Source: Halococcus hamelinensis 100A6
GTDB taxonomy: Archaea; Halobacteriota; Halobacteria; Halobacteriales; Halococcaceae
Length of the DNA: 48,440 nucleotides
Reading direction: 5' to 3'
NCBI RefSeq assembly: GCF_000336675.1
Contig: NZ_AOMB01000036.1
Span: 1-48,440, forward strand
In this document: positions 35,721 through 43,351 of the stretch, one piece after another
Position numbering within the stretch: position 1 is the first letter of the stretch
Layout of the letters: every line of letters starts with the position of its first letter
Notes under the pieces: generated by a model
The model's input: the letters and a program-made list of their open reading frames with translations, nothing else
Databases searched by the model: none
Told to the model about the DNA's origin: nothing
Position numbers and translations under genes: made by a program

Positions 35721-36356
35721 ATGAGTCACAGGGAAGGGACCGAATGGCGAATCAGGGTCGCTGCGATCCGTGCGCTGGCCAAGCACGGGTATGCCGACCT
35801 GTCCATCAAACGGATCGGGGAGGAGCTGGGCCAGAGCTCGTCGCTCCTGTATCACTATTTCGACGACAAGGACGACCTGTTGCTCTCGACGCTCGATCTG
35901 GTCGAGGAGGAGTTCGTCGACCAACGAGGCCGTGATGAACCGTCCAATCCGAAAGAAGACCTGGCCGACCTGATCGATGCGTTCTTCGACCCGTTCTCGG
36001 TCACGACGGACGACGTTACCACGGCGGACGAGATCGAGTTCGACGTCGTTCTCGTCTACGTCTACGCGGAACTCTGGGCACAGGCGACCCGAGACGAGCG
36101 GTATCGAGCGAAGATCACCGAACTGGAAACCCGGTTCGTCGACGAGATCACACGGACGCTCGAAAGGGGAATCGAGGAGGGACAGTTCCGCGAGACGCCA
36201 CCGACGAAGACCGCTGAACACATCTTCGCACTCTTTCTGCACGAACTCCACACGAAGACGGCCGTCGACCGCGACGAAGCAACCGAGATGACACGTACCA
36301 ACCTGTATGATCTCACGGAGCGAGAGCTCTCGGTCGACCTGCGTAACCCCGAATAG
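35721..36356 (+). CDS. TetR-family regulator A
   Basis: 211 residues. The N-terminal TetR helix-turn-helix is clear (ALAKHGYADLSIKRIGEELG, then SSSLLYHYFDDKDDLLL). The C-terminal half is a helical ligand-binding domain rich in acidic residues. It lies between P450 A and the SDR. Palindromes of the ATTGA-N4-TCAAT type occur in front of both flanking enzyme genes and P450 B, so this protein or its paralogue TetR B is the likely binder. It probably senses the P450 substrate or product. Its own promoter does not contain the palindrome. Confidence 0.9.
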   Translation: MSHREGTEWRIRVAAIRALAKHGYADLSIKRIGEELGQSSSLLYHYFDDKDDLLLSTLDLVEEEFVDQRGRDEPSNPKEDLADLIDAFFDPFSVTTDDVTTADEIEFDVVLVYVYAELWAQATRDERYRAKITELETRFVDEITRTLERGIEEGQFRETPPTKTAEHIFALFLHELHTKTAVDRDEATEMTRTNLYDLTERELSVDLRNPE

Positions 36357-36452
36357 CGCGAGCGCAGGGTTTTCGTTGGGGGCCGAAGCGCTGTACGGTC
36401 CAGACTGAGACCGGGTTCGCATCCGAGGTCGGCCGATAGCAACGCTTATTTG

Positions 36453-36466
36453 ATTGATCGATCAAT
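36453..36466. promoter_or_regulatory. Operator-like perfect palindrome ATTGATCGATCAAT upstream of SDR B
   Basis: Perfect 14-base palindrome, extended to 16 bases by a flanking G/C pair. It is located immediately after the TATA-like gcttattt (36444-36451) and 12 bases before the ATG of the SDR gene. Same arm sequence and same placement as the sites at 34386-34405 and 38627-38646. Confidence 0.75.
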
Positions 36467-36478
36467 CTACTAGTTGCT

Positions 36479-37252
36479 ATGCAAGGGATCAGCGACAAAA
36501 CCGCGGTCGTCACGGGAGCCGGATCCGGTATCGGGCGGGCATCGGCCGAGCGTTTCGCTGCAGAGGGAGCAAACGTCGTGATCGCGGACGTCGTAGCGGA
36601 TACCGGGCGGGAAACGGTCGACATCATCGAGGACGCTGGAGGGGATGCGGTCTTCGTCGAAGTGGACGTCAGTGACCCGGACTCCGTCGAGGAGATGGTC
36701 GACACCGCTGTCGAAACCTACGGCGGGCTCGATTTCGCCCACAACAACGCCGGGATACTGACCGGATTCGCGCGAGTGACCGATATCGAGGACGGCCAGT
36801 GGGACCGGTTGCTCGACATCAATCTCAAGGGGATCTGGAACTGCATGAAGGCCGAACTCCCGGTGATGGCAGACGAAGGCGGTGCAGCCATCGTCAACAC
36901 CGCCTCCGAGGCGGGTCTCGTCGGGATGGGCGGTCTCGCGAGTTATTCGGCGAGCAAGCACGGCGTCGTCGGACTCACGAAGACGGTGGCCCTCGAGTAC
37001 GCCAGTCGCGGAGTGCGTGTCAACGCGATCGCACCCGGTCCGACGGAGACAAACATTCAAGCCAACTCCGGAGGTGGGAACACCGATCCGACGGAGTTCG
37101 AGTTCGACACGTCGGCGATGGTCGACGTTCCGATGGGCCGTGGCGCGACTGCCGACGAGATGGCCGGTGTCGTGGCGTTCCTCTGCTCTGACGATGCGTC
37201 GTACATCACCGGCCACACGCTCCCCGTCGACGGCGGTCAGGCCGCTGATTGA
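36479..37252 (+). CDS. Short-chain dehydrogenase/reductase in the P450 module
   Basis: 257 residues. Classical SDR: cofactor motif TGAGSGIG near residue 12, NNAG, Ser in NTASEAG and YxxxK in SYSASKHG. The C-terminus [16 protein letters not shown] is typical. It probably oxidises the alcohol formed by a P450, or reduces a ketone, with NAD(P). The leaderless ATG is supported by gcttattt 27-30 bases upstream, and the promoter carries the best copy of the module palindrome. It converges on P450 B with 162 bases between stops. A truncated relative lies at 39697-39840, indicating that a second copy once existed. Confidence 0.92.
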   Translation: MQGISDKTAVVTGAGSGIGRASAERFAAEGANVVIADVVADTGRETVDIIEDAGGDAVFVEVDVSDPDSVEEMVDTAVETYGGLDFAHNNAGILTGFARVTDIEDGQWDRLLDINLKGIWNCMKAELPVMADEGGAAIVNTASEAGLVGMGGLASYSASKHGVVGLTKTVALEYASRGVRVNAIAPGPTETNIQANSGGGNTDPTEFEFDTSAMVDVPMGRGATADEMAGVVAFLCSDDASYITGHTLPVDGGQAAD

Positions 37253-37414
37253 AGAGAAAAGAATCGGATAGCGATCGTAATCGATACTCGATTCAAACCA
37301 AGTGAAGCTGGTTCTCCCCGCTTCTGCCGGAACGAGGTGACTGAGAGGATTATCTCTGGATCATCGGCGATAGATCGCTCGGCAGGATATTCCTTCCACG
37401 AGATCAGTACCGGT

Positions 37415-38623
37415 CTACGCTATCCGACAGGGAAGAGAGCGAAGACCGTAGTGACTGGATATCGGTCGTAGTTCCGATAGGTCCCCATCGAGTCGGTCGA
37501 AACGCGTGAGGAGACGGTCGAGCGCGATATCCGCTTCGAGACGTGCGAGCGGCGCGCCCAGACAGTAGTGAATGCCCTTTCCGAACGCGAGGTGTTGGTT
37601 GGGACTCCGCTCCGGACGGAACGCCTCCGGTTCGTCGAAGACGTCCGGGTCACGGTTCGCAGCGCCAACCCAGACGTTCACGATCTCCCCGGCCTCGATC
37701 TCGTGCCCACTGAGTTCGACGTTCTCGGTCGTCACCCGCTGTATCTCCTGGATCGGGGAGCGATAGCGAAGCACCTCCTCGATGGCTCGCTTGCGGTCGA
37801 TATCACCCGACTGGACGGCATCCATGACGCCCTGTTCCTCGAAAGACCAGATGGCGTTCGTCAGGAGGTTCGTGGTCGTGATGTTGCCCGCGAGGAGGAG
37901 GATCATACAGAAGCCGATCTTCTCCTGTTGGTTCAGTTCGTCCGCCGTCGCCGCCAGTGTGACGAGGTCGTCCCCCTCTCCCGCTCGTCGTTCCTCGAGA
38001 AGCTTCGCGAAGTACTGACCCATCTCCCTTTGCGCCGTCTCGCGCTGTCGTCTCATGCGCTGAACGGCTTCCTCGCTCGGGTCGTCTGGACGGGCGATGA
38101 GCGCGTTCGACCACTCCCTGAACTGGTCACGACGCTCGGCGGGGATACCCAGCAGTTCCGCGATGACCGTCACCGGGAACGGAACGGCGAACTCCTCGAC
38201 GAAATCGAATCGATCGGTGTCCTCGAATCCATCGATCAGCTCGTCGGTGAGTTCTTCGAGCCGGGGTCGATAGTCGCGAAGTATCCCGGGTTGGAAACGC
38301 TCGTTGACGAACCCTCGCAGACGCTCGTGCTCCGGGGGGTCCGTACTGATCATCGTCTTGAGAACGGTCATATCACTCCCAGCATCGTCCGAGGGGTCGT
38401 CGCCCCTATCGGAGCGGTCCGCCGAGAACTGCTCGTAGTTGCGAAGAACGTGATCGACGTCCTCGTAGCGGAAGACGTCCCACGTCTTGCGGTGTTCGTC
38501 GTAATGGACGGGGGCCTCACTCCGCATCTCGGCGTACCACTCGAAGGGTGCGAGATGGGCGTCGCGGCTCTGGAGGGCGGCCGGATGCTGCCGGGCACTG
38601 TCGACCGAATCTGTGGACTGCAC
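37415..38623 (-). CDS. Cytochrome P450 B
   Basis: 402 residues from the GTG at 38621-38623. A TATA-like cttacaatt on the minus strand at about 38644-38652 supports a leaderless start. Landmarks: I-helix LLLAGNITTTN, ExxR in IEEVLRYRSP, heme loop FGKGIHYCLGAP with Cys354. It is related to P450 A (same class and length, similar N-terminal PFEWYAEMRSEAPVHYDE versus PFTWYETMRSTEPVRYDE), so the pair likely arose by duplication. It is a soluble monooxygenase with unknown substrate. It lies 85 bases downstream of TetR B on the same strand. A palindrome of the shared type lies between its TATA element and start. Confidence 0.93.
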   Translation of the reverse strand: MQSTDSVDSARQHPAALQSRDAHLAPFEWYAEMRSEAPVHYDEHRKTWDVFRYEDVDHVLRNYEQFSADRSDRGDDPSDDAGSDMTVLKTMISTDPPEHERLRGFVNERFQPGILRDYRPRLEELTDELIDGFEDTDRFDFVEEFAVPFPVTVIAELLGIPAERRDQFREWSNALIARPDDPSEEAVQRMRRQRETAQREMGQYFAKLLEERRAGEGDDLVTLAATADELNQQEKIGFCMILLLAGNITTTNLLTNAIWSFEEQGVMDAVQSGDIDRKRAIEEVLRYRSPIQEIQRVTTENVELSGHEIEAGEIVNVWVGAANRDPDVFDEPEAFRPERSPNQHLAFGKGIHYCLGAPLARLEADIALDRLLTRFDRLDGDLSELRPISSHYGLRSLPCRIA

Positions 38624-38626
38624 GAA

Positions 38627-38646
38627 TTAATTGACCGATTAGTTAA
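38627..38646. promoter_or_regulatory. Operator-like palindrome upstream of P450 B (third copy)
   Basis: On the plus strand TTAATTGA-CCGA-TTAGTTAA; 6 of 8 arm positions are symmetric. It directly precedes the GTG at 38623, between it and the TATA-like cttacaatt. The left arm and spacer are nearly identical to the site in front of P450 A (TTAATTGACCG). Confidence 0.6.
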
Positions 38647-38708
38647 TTGTAAGCCTTTCGGGCACCATTCTCGGTTGGGGTCGTCCCTCTGATGGGGCGG
38701 GATCCTCG

Positions 38709-39329
38709 TCAGTCGCGTCTGGAGATGTCGTCGATGATGTCGTCGGTGATCCGTTCGACGCGGTCGGTTGCGGTCCCCGAATCCGTTGTCGCACGGGTGT
38801 GGAGGCCCTGCTTGAGGAGGAAGAAGACGTGGTCGGCCGTCAGCTCGGGGTCTACCGAGACGAAACACCCACGCTCGATGCCGACACGAAGGATTCGGGC
38901 GATCGTCTCGTGGACGCGTGCTTCGATGGCCGTGGTCTCCGCACGGAACTCGTCGTCCCACGTCGCGTGTGCCCAGAGTTCGACGAACACCCGTGAGAGA
39001 GCCGTCTCGATGTCGGCCGGCGGCGATTCCATTACTTCCTCCACTCGTGTCGGGTCCGGATGGAGGAGCTGCGATACGAATCCCCGGAGGTCCGCTTCCG
39101 GATCGTCGATCGGCTCCTCCGCCCGCCGTCCGACGAAGAGTTCGACGAAGACGTCGAGCATCGAAAGCAACAGCTCGTCTTTGCTACTGAAATAGTGGTA
39201 GATCAGCGACGGGTTCTGACCGAGTTCGTCCCCGATGTCCACGAGCGTGAGGTCCGTGTAGCCGTGTTCGGCGAGCGCACGGAACGCGGCTTCCCGAATC
39301 CGTTGTTCGGTTTTCGGTGCGTTGCTCAT
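38709..39329 (-). CDS. TetR-family regulator B
   Basis: 206 residues. TetR helix-turn-helix ALAEHGYTDLTLVDIGDELG followed by NPSLIYHYFSSKDELLLSML, closely similar to TetR A in this region. The C-terminal ligand-binding half is divergent. It is the first gene of a minus-strand pair with P450 B (85-base gap containing an operator-like palindrome). The two TetR proteins share nearly the same recognition helix context, so they may bind the same palindromes. The AT-rich ctatatc and cagtac upstream are compatible with a promoter near 39340-39350. Confidence 0.9.
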   Translation of the reverse strand: MSNAPKTEQRIREAAFRALAEHGYTDLTLVDIGDELGQNPSLIYHYFSSKDELLLSMLDVFVELFVGRRAEEPIDDPEADLRGFVSQLLHPDPTRVEEVMESPPADIETALSRVFVELWAHATWDDEFRAETTAIEARVHETIARILRVGIERGCFVSVDPELTADHVFFLLKQGLHTRATTDSGTATDRVERITDDIIDDISRRD

Positions 39330-39869
39330 TGTACTGTGCTATATCGCATATGAGGATGGTCCTTTTGTTTCATCCCTTCCGAGCGATCACCTCAGCACGT
39401 ACTCCAGCCAGAAAGTTGCTAGCTTCGGTTCACGAGTTACTCCGAACCCGATGCTTAGTCAGTTAGTCGACGATGTCTCCATTTCGTTCGGCGAGTAGTG
39501 CGGTTCGTCATCTCGCCTAAGCCGTTCGTAGCTTCGCCGATAACCGACCGTTCCGCATCCCCAAGTGACCAACTCGACCGGGCTATTTTTGCGTAGGTCC
39601 ATGAACTGATTACTGAGCCCTTCGTACTCCGCCTCTATGCACCTCAGTGGGTGGGAAACGCTACCCCATACACCAGTACTGAGGATCGACCACCAGTTAG
39701 TCGGCAGATTGCCCTCCATCAACGGGAAGCGTATGACCGGTGATGTACGAGCCGTCGGATGAGCAGAGGAACGCCACCGCACTGGCTATCTCCTCGGGTT
39801 CGGCCATCCGATCCAGTGGGACGTTTACTATCGACACCTGTTATGAACTTGTAGCGGCTATCTCGGCCC
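39330..39869. other. Intergenic region with truncated SDR scrap
   Basis: 540 bases between TetR B and the HTH regulator. The left 350 bases hold no gene I can support. The right part carries the SDR remnant at 39697-39840 and the promoter region of the HTH gene at 39870. Confidence 0.5.
39697..39840 (-). pseudogene. C-terminal remnant of a short-chain dehydrogenase
   Basis: A minus-strand frame ending in TAA at 39697-39699 encodes about 47 residues that match only the end of an [23 protein letters not shown] and then [16 protein letters not shown]. It aligns well with the C-terminus of the intact SDR at 36479-37252, whose last 16 residues differ at a single position. The frame is closed upstream by a stop at 39841-39843, and the cofactor-binding and catalytic parts are absent. 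It is therefore a deletion remnant, not a small gene. Confidence 0.85.
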
Positions 39870-40619
39870 ATGCGCGAACTCGTCTTCGCCCTCGAATACG
39901 AACCCGGCTGCAATCGGGTAGCCGATACGCTGGCTGGCCACCCGGGGGCCTCGATCCGCTCGCTCTCGCTGCACGTCACTCAGGACCGACTCTGGCGCGT
40001 CGACCATGCGACGGGAACGCCCGATGCCCTCGCTGACATCGAAGACGCGTTTCTCAACGGCGACTACTACGCCGACTGTCTCGCCACCGAGGACTGCAAC
40101 GCGACGCAGACCACACAGGTTCTCGACCGGACCGCTGAAACGCTCGTCCTCTATTCGTACTGGGAACGGACCCCGCTTTGTGCCTCGATTCCCCACATCG
40201 CTCGTGACCATCTCGGTGACGGGTTGCTGTTCGATACGCGCCACGAGAGCCGCCACTACACCTGGCGGATCATCCACTCCGGCGAAGGTGCCGTGAGCGA
40301 CTTCTTCGACGAACTCGAAACAGCGGTCGGTGATTGCGCCCGGATGGAGATGCTTCGAACCGCGGTCGCCTCCCCATCGATGGGTGATACCGCCACCGGC
40401 CTCGACGAACTCCCATCCGAACAGCAGGCGGCGATTCAAGCCGCCGTCGAACACGGCTACTACGAGTCCCCTCGGGAAATCGACGTCGGTGAGCTGGCCG
40501 AGCATCTCCACGTACCCCGCTCGACGCTCACCTACCGACTCAGACGGGCCGAAGAACACCTCGCAAAGCGACACATCGCCCGCGAGCAGCTCCCGGACGA
40601 GCCATCGCCAACGCCCTGA
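39870..40619 (+). CDS. Bacterioopsin-activator-type HTH (HTH-10) regulator
   Basis: 249 residues. The C-terminal roughly 55 residues form the HTH-10 domain characteristic of haloarchaeal Bat-like regulators (QAAIQAAVEHGYYESPREID, GELAEHLHVPRSTLTYRLRR). The N-terminal domain is a typical haloarchaeal input domain containing Cys90 and Cys96 (DCLATEDCNA) and several His (THE region HESRHYTWRIIHSGE), which may bind a metal. It lies directly upstream of the heavy-metal ATPase, same strand, with a palindrome between them, so it most likely controls that pump. The metal-sensing idea is inferred from context. Confidence 0.85.
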   Translation: MRELVFALEYEPGCNRVADTLAGHPGASIRSLSLHVTQDRLWRVDHATGTPDALADIEDAFLNGDYYADCLATEDCNATQTTQVLDRTAETLVLYSYWERTPLCASIPHIARDHLGDGLLFDTRHESRHYTWRIIHSGEGAVSDFFDELETAVGDCARMEMLRTAVASPSMGDTATGLDELPSEQQAAIQAAVEHGYYESPREIDVGELAEHLHVPRSTLTYRLRRAEEHLAKRHIAREQLPDEPSPTP

Positions 40620-40633
40620 CCACGAACTCTAGT

Positions 40634-40647
40634 TTGGAATATTCCAA
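40634..40647. promoter_or_regulatory. Perfect palindrome TTGGAATATTCCAA in front of the metal ATPase
   Basis: A perfect 14-base palindrome 37 bases before the ATG at 40685 and about 14 bases upstream of a TATA-like cttatc (40653-40658). That position suits an activator site. It is a likely target of the adjacent HTH-10 regulator. Confidence 0.65.
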
Positions 40648-40684
40648 CGAAGTCTTATCGAACTATCCGACCTACTTTGAGAGG

Positions 40685-43000
40685 ATGACCGAACGTATGG
40701 ACACCGGGGATCAAGCAAGCAGTTCCGAGCAGGGGCGACAGCTATCTGTTCGTCTCGCCGTTCCGGAGATGGACTGTCCATCCTGTGCACGAAAAGTCGA
40801 CAAGAGCCTCCACCGTGTCGACGGGGTTGTTGAAACGACGCTCCAGCCGACGACCGGGACAGCTACCGTCACCTACGACCCAAACCGTACCACCGAGGTT
40901 GACGTGATTGCAGCTATCGAAGGAGCGGGCTACGAGGTAGTCGGCGACGAAAACGACCCCAACGAGAGCTCAGGAGGTGAGACGAATATCGCACCGCCGT
41001 CGGAGATCTGGACGAGTTCCCGCGCGATCAAGACGTGGATCGGTGCGGGATTCCTCGTGTTCGGTCTTCTCTTCGAATTCGTTCTCGCCGGGCAGAACCT
41101 AGAGATGGCGACCCTTCTCAGTTCATCGTTCAGCCTTTCGGATGGACTCTTTCTCGTCGCGGTCGCTGTCAGCGGCTATCCGGTCGTTCGTGATGGATAC
41201 TACTCGGCGCGAAACCTGAGTCTCGATATCGACTTGCTGATGGGGACGGCGATCATCGCGGCTACCGGTATCGGCTACTTCGTCGAGGCGGCGACGCTTG
41301 CGGTTCTCTTCAGTATCGCGGAACTCCTCGAGGATTACGCGATGGACCGGGCACGGAACTCGCTTCGTGAACTGATGGAGCTTTCCCCGGACGAGGCCAC
41401 GGTTCGCCGGGACGGCGACGAGGTGACCGTACCGACCGACGACGTGGCGGTGGGAGAAACGGTCATCGTCCGCCCCGGCGAGAAGGTCCCGCTCGATGGA
41501 ACGGTCCTCGAGGGCGAGAGCGCGGTCGATGAGTCACCGATCACCGGGGAGAGCGTCCCCGTCGATAAGTCCGAAGGTGCGGATGTATATGCTGGGAGTA
41601 TCACCGCGGAGGGGTATCTCGAAGTGGAAGTCACCTCGACGGCGGGCGATTCGACGCTCTCACGCATCATCGAGATGGTACAGGTGGCCCAGGAGAACAG
41701 AACCGACCAAGAGCAGTTCGTCGACCGGTTTTCGGGATACTATACGCCCTTGGTCGTCGTCCTGGCGCTCCTCACAGCAACAGTACCACCACTCGCACTC
41801 GGATGGCCCTGGGAGACGTGGTTCGTCCGTGGGTTGACCCTGCTCGTCATCGCATGTCCGTGTGCGTTCGTCATCTCGACACCTGTTTCGGTCGTCTCCG
41901 GGATCACGAGCGCTGCGAAGAACGGCGTACTGATCAAGGGCGGCAATCACCTCGAAACGATGGGTGCAGTCGACGCCGTCGCGCTGGACAAGACGGGAAC
42001 GCTCACCAAGGGTGAACTCACGGTCACCGACATCGTTCCACTGGGAGACCACACCGAGATGGACGTTCTCCGATACGGTGCAGGCTTGGAACGGCGAAGC
42101 GAACACCCCATCGCCGAGGCGATCCTCGCTCGGACGGACGAAGCTGAACTCACCGGCCTCCCTACGCCATCTGAGTTCGAGAGTTTGACTGGAAAAGGGA
42201 TTCGAGCCGAAATCGATGGCGAAACGTACTACGCAGGCAAGCCGGCGCTGTTCGAGGAACTCGGTTTCGACCTCTCCCGAACTCGCGGCGTGACCGACGG
42301 GGGAACCATCTCGGATGGTGTTTCTCGAAGGGGTCCGTCGGAGCGGGAAGTGTTCGATGCGGACGTGTTCGCCGAACTCCAAGACGAGGGACGAACAGTG
42401 GTTCTCGTTGGCACGGGAGCCGAGTTGGTCGGGGCGATCGCGATCGCTGACGAAGTCCGTCCGACCTCGCAGCGTGCGGTCGAGCGCCTGCACGAACGTG
42501 GCGTCGACCACGTCGTGATGCTCACCGGCGACAACGAAGAGACAGCGCGGGCTATCGCCGAGCAGGTCGGTGTCGACGAGTACCGTGCGGGACTGCTCCC
42601 GGACGAGAAGGTGGACGCTATCGAGGAGCTGCAGGCGGCACATGGCGACGTCGCGATGGTCGGCGACGGCATCAACGACGCACCCGCACTCGCCACCGCC
42701 GACGTCGGGATCGCGATGGGCGCAGCAGGGACGGACACGGCACTCGAAACCGCCGATATCGCTCTGATGGGGGATGACATCGGGAAACTCCCGTATCTCT
42801 ACAGGCTCTCACGGACGGCGAACGAAGTGATCCGCCAGAACATCTGGATGAGTCTCGGTGTGAAGGCACTGCTGGCCGTCGGCGTCCCGCTGGGATACGT
42901 GAGTGTTGCACTCGCAGTCGTGGTCGGCGATATGGGGATGAGCCTCGGGGTAACGGGCAACGCGATGCGACTCTCACGCCTGAAACCAAACGACGACTGA
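40685..43000 (+). CDS. Heavy-metal P-type ATPase, Zn/Cd/Pb type (P1B-2)
   Basis: 771 residues from the ATG at 40685; a TTG at 40634 lies inside a palindrome and is unlikely as a start. The N-terminal heavy-metal domain has MDCPSC (Cys31, Cys34). Then come TGES in ITGESVPVDKS, the membrane CPC at 391-393 (IACPCAFVIS), the phosphorylated Asp435 in DKTGTLTKG, and GDGINDAPALA. The last helix region (VVGDMGMSLGVTGNAMRL) has the Asp typical of ZntA-like pumps and lacks the Asn/Met/Ser motifs of copper pumps. It expels Zn2+, Cd2+ or Pb2+ using ATP at the cytoplasmic membrane. It is preceded by its likely regulator; both probably form a metal-resistance unit. Confidence 0.92.
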   Translation: MTERMDTGDQASSSEQGRQLSVRLAVPEMDCPSCARKVDKSLHRVDGVVETTLQPTTGTATVTYDPNRTTEVDVIAAIEGAGYEVVGDENDPNESSGGETNIAPPSEIWTSSRAIKTWIGAGFLVFGLLFEFVLAGQNLEMATLLSSSFSLSDGLFLVAVAVSGYPVVRDGYYSARNLSLDIDLLMGTAIIAATGIGYFVEAATLAVLFSIAELLEDYAMDRARNSLRELMELSPDEATVRRDGDEVTVPTDDVAVGETVIVRPGEKVPLDGTVLEGESAVDESPITGESVPVDKSEGADVYAGSITAEGYLEVEVTSTAGDSTLSRIIEMVQVAQENRTDQEQFVDRFSGYYTPLVVVLALLTATVPPLALGWPWETWFVRGLTLLVIACPCAFVISTPVSVVSGITSAAKNGVLIKGGNHLETMGAVDAVALDKTGTLTKGELTVTDIVPLGDHTEMDVLRYGAGLERRSEHPIAEAILARTDEAELTGLPTPSEFESLTGKGIRAEIDGETYYAGKPALFEELGFDLSRTRGVTDGGTISDGVSRRGPSEREVFDADVFAELQDEGRTVVLVGTGAELVGAIAIADEVRPTSQRAVERLHERGVDHVVMLTGDNEETARAIAEQVGVDEYRAGLLPDEKVDAIEELQAAHGDVAMVGDGINDAPALATADVGIAMGAAGTDTALETADIALMGDDIGKLPYLYRLSRTANEVIRQNIWMSLGVKALLAVGVPLGYVSVALAVVVGDMGMSLGVTGNAMRLSRLKPNDD

Positions 43001-43351
43001 GCGTATGGCTTCGCTCGGGTCGACGTTTCGTGTTTAGCACTGAGGTGGTGCGGCGATCGAGATGACGGAGAGCACCTCGAATACATGCCATACATCGGAT
43101 ACGCGTTGAGGAAGACTGAACCCTTTTATGTGTCGAATGTGGATCCGCGGTATCGTATCGGTGAATCCCGACACATGGCGAAGGAATCGGAAGACTGTGA
43201 ACGTGAGATGGGAATCCGTATATCAGATACTAGTGAGTGCTGATGGAGACGAGGGGTCGGTCGGGCGTATCCGAAAGCCGAAGAGGGGGAGTTCCGCCTC
43301 TTCTCGCGACGCTCGCTTCGCTGTCCGGCTCAACAGGCGAATCCTCTACGC
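43001..43351. other. Intergenic region between metal ATPase and TrkH genes
   Basis: 351 bases. A TATA-like cttttatg near 43123-43130 is too far from the TrkH start to fit a leaderless transcript, which would leave a leader of about 200 bases. No gene or clear RNA structure seen. Confidence 0.4.

Noticed and set aside
37568-38692. 374-codon plus-strand open frame antisense to P450 B
   Set aside because: P450 B on the minus strand has all catalytic motifs; the antisense frame has none.
39459-39782. 107-codon minus-strand frame overlapping the SDR remnant
   Set aside because: It is out of frame with the SDR similarity; the true remnant is in another frame, and this one has no motif.
41660-42643. 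327-codon minus-strand open frame antisense to the metal ATPase
   Set aside because: The ATPase motifs on the plus strand are complete; the antisense protein is Arg-rich without any domain.
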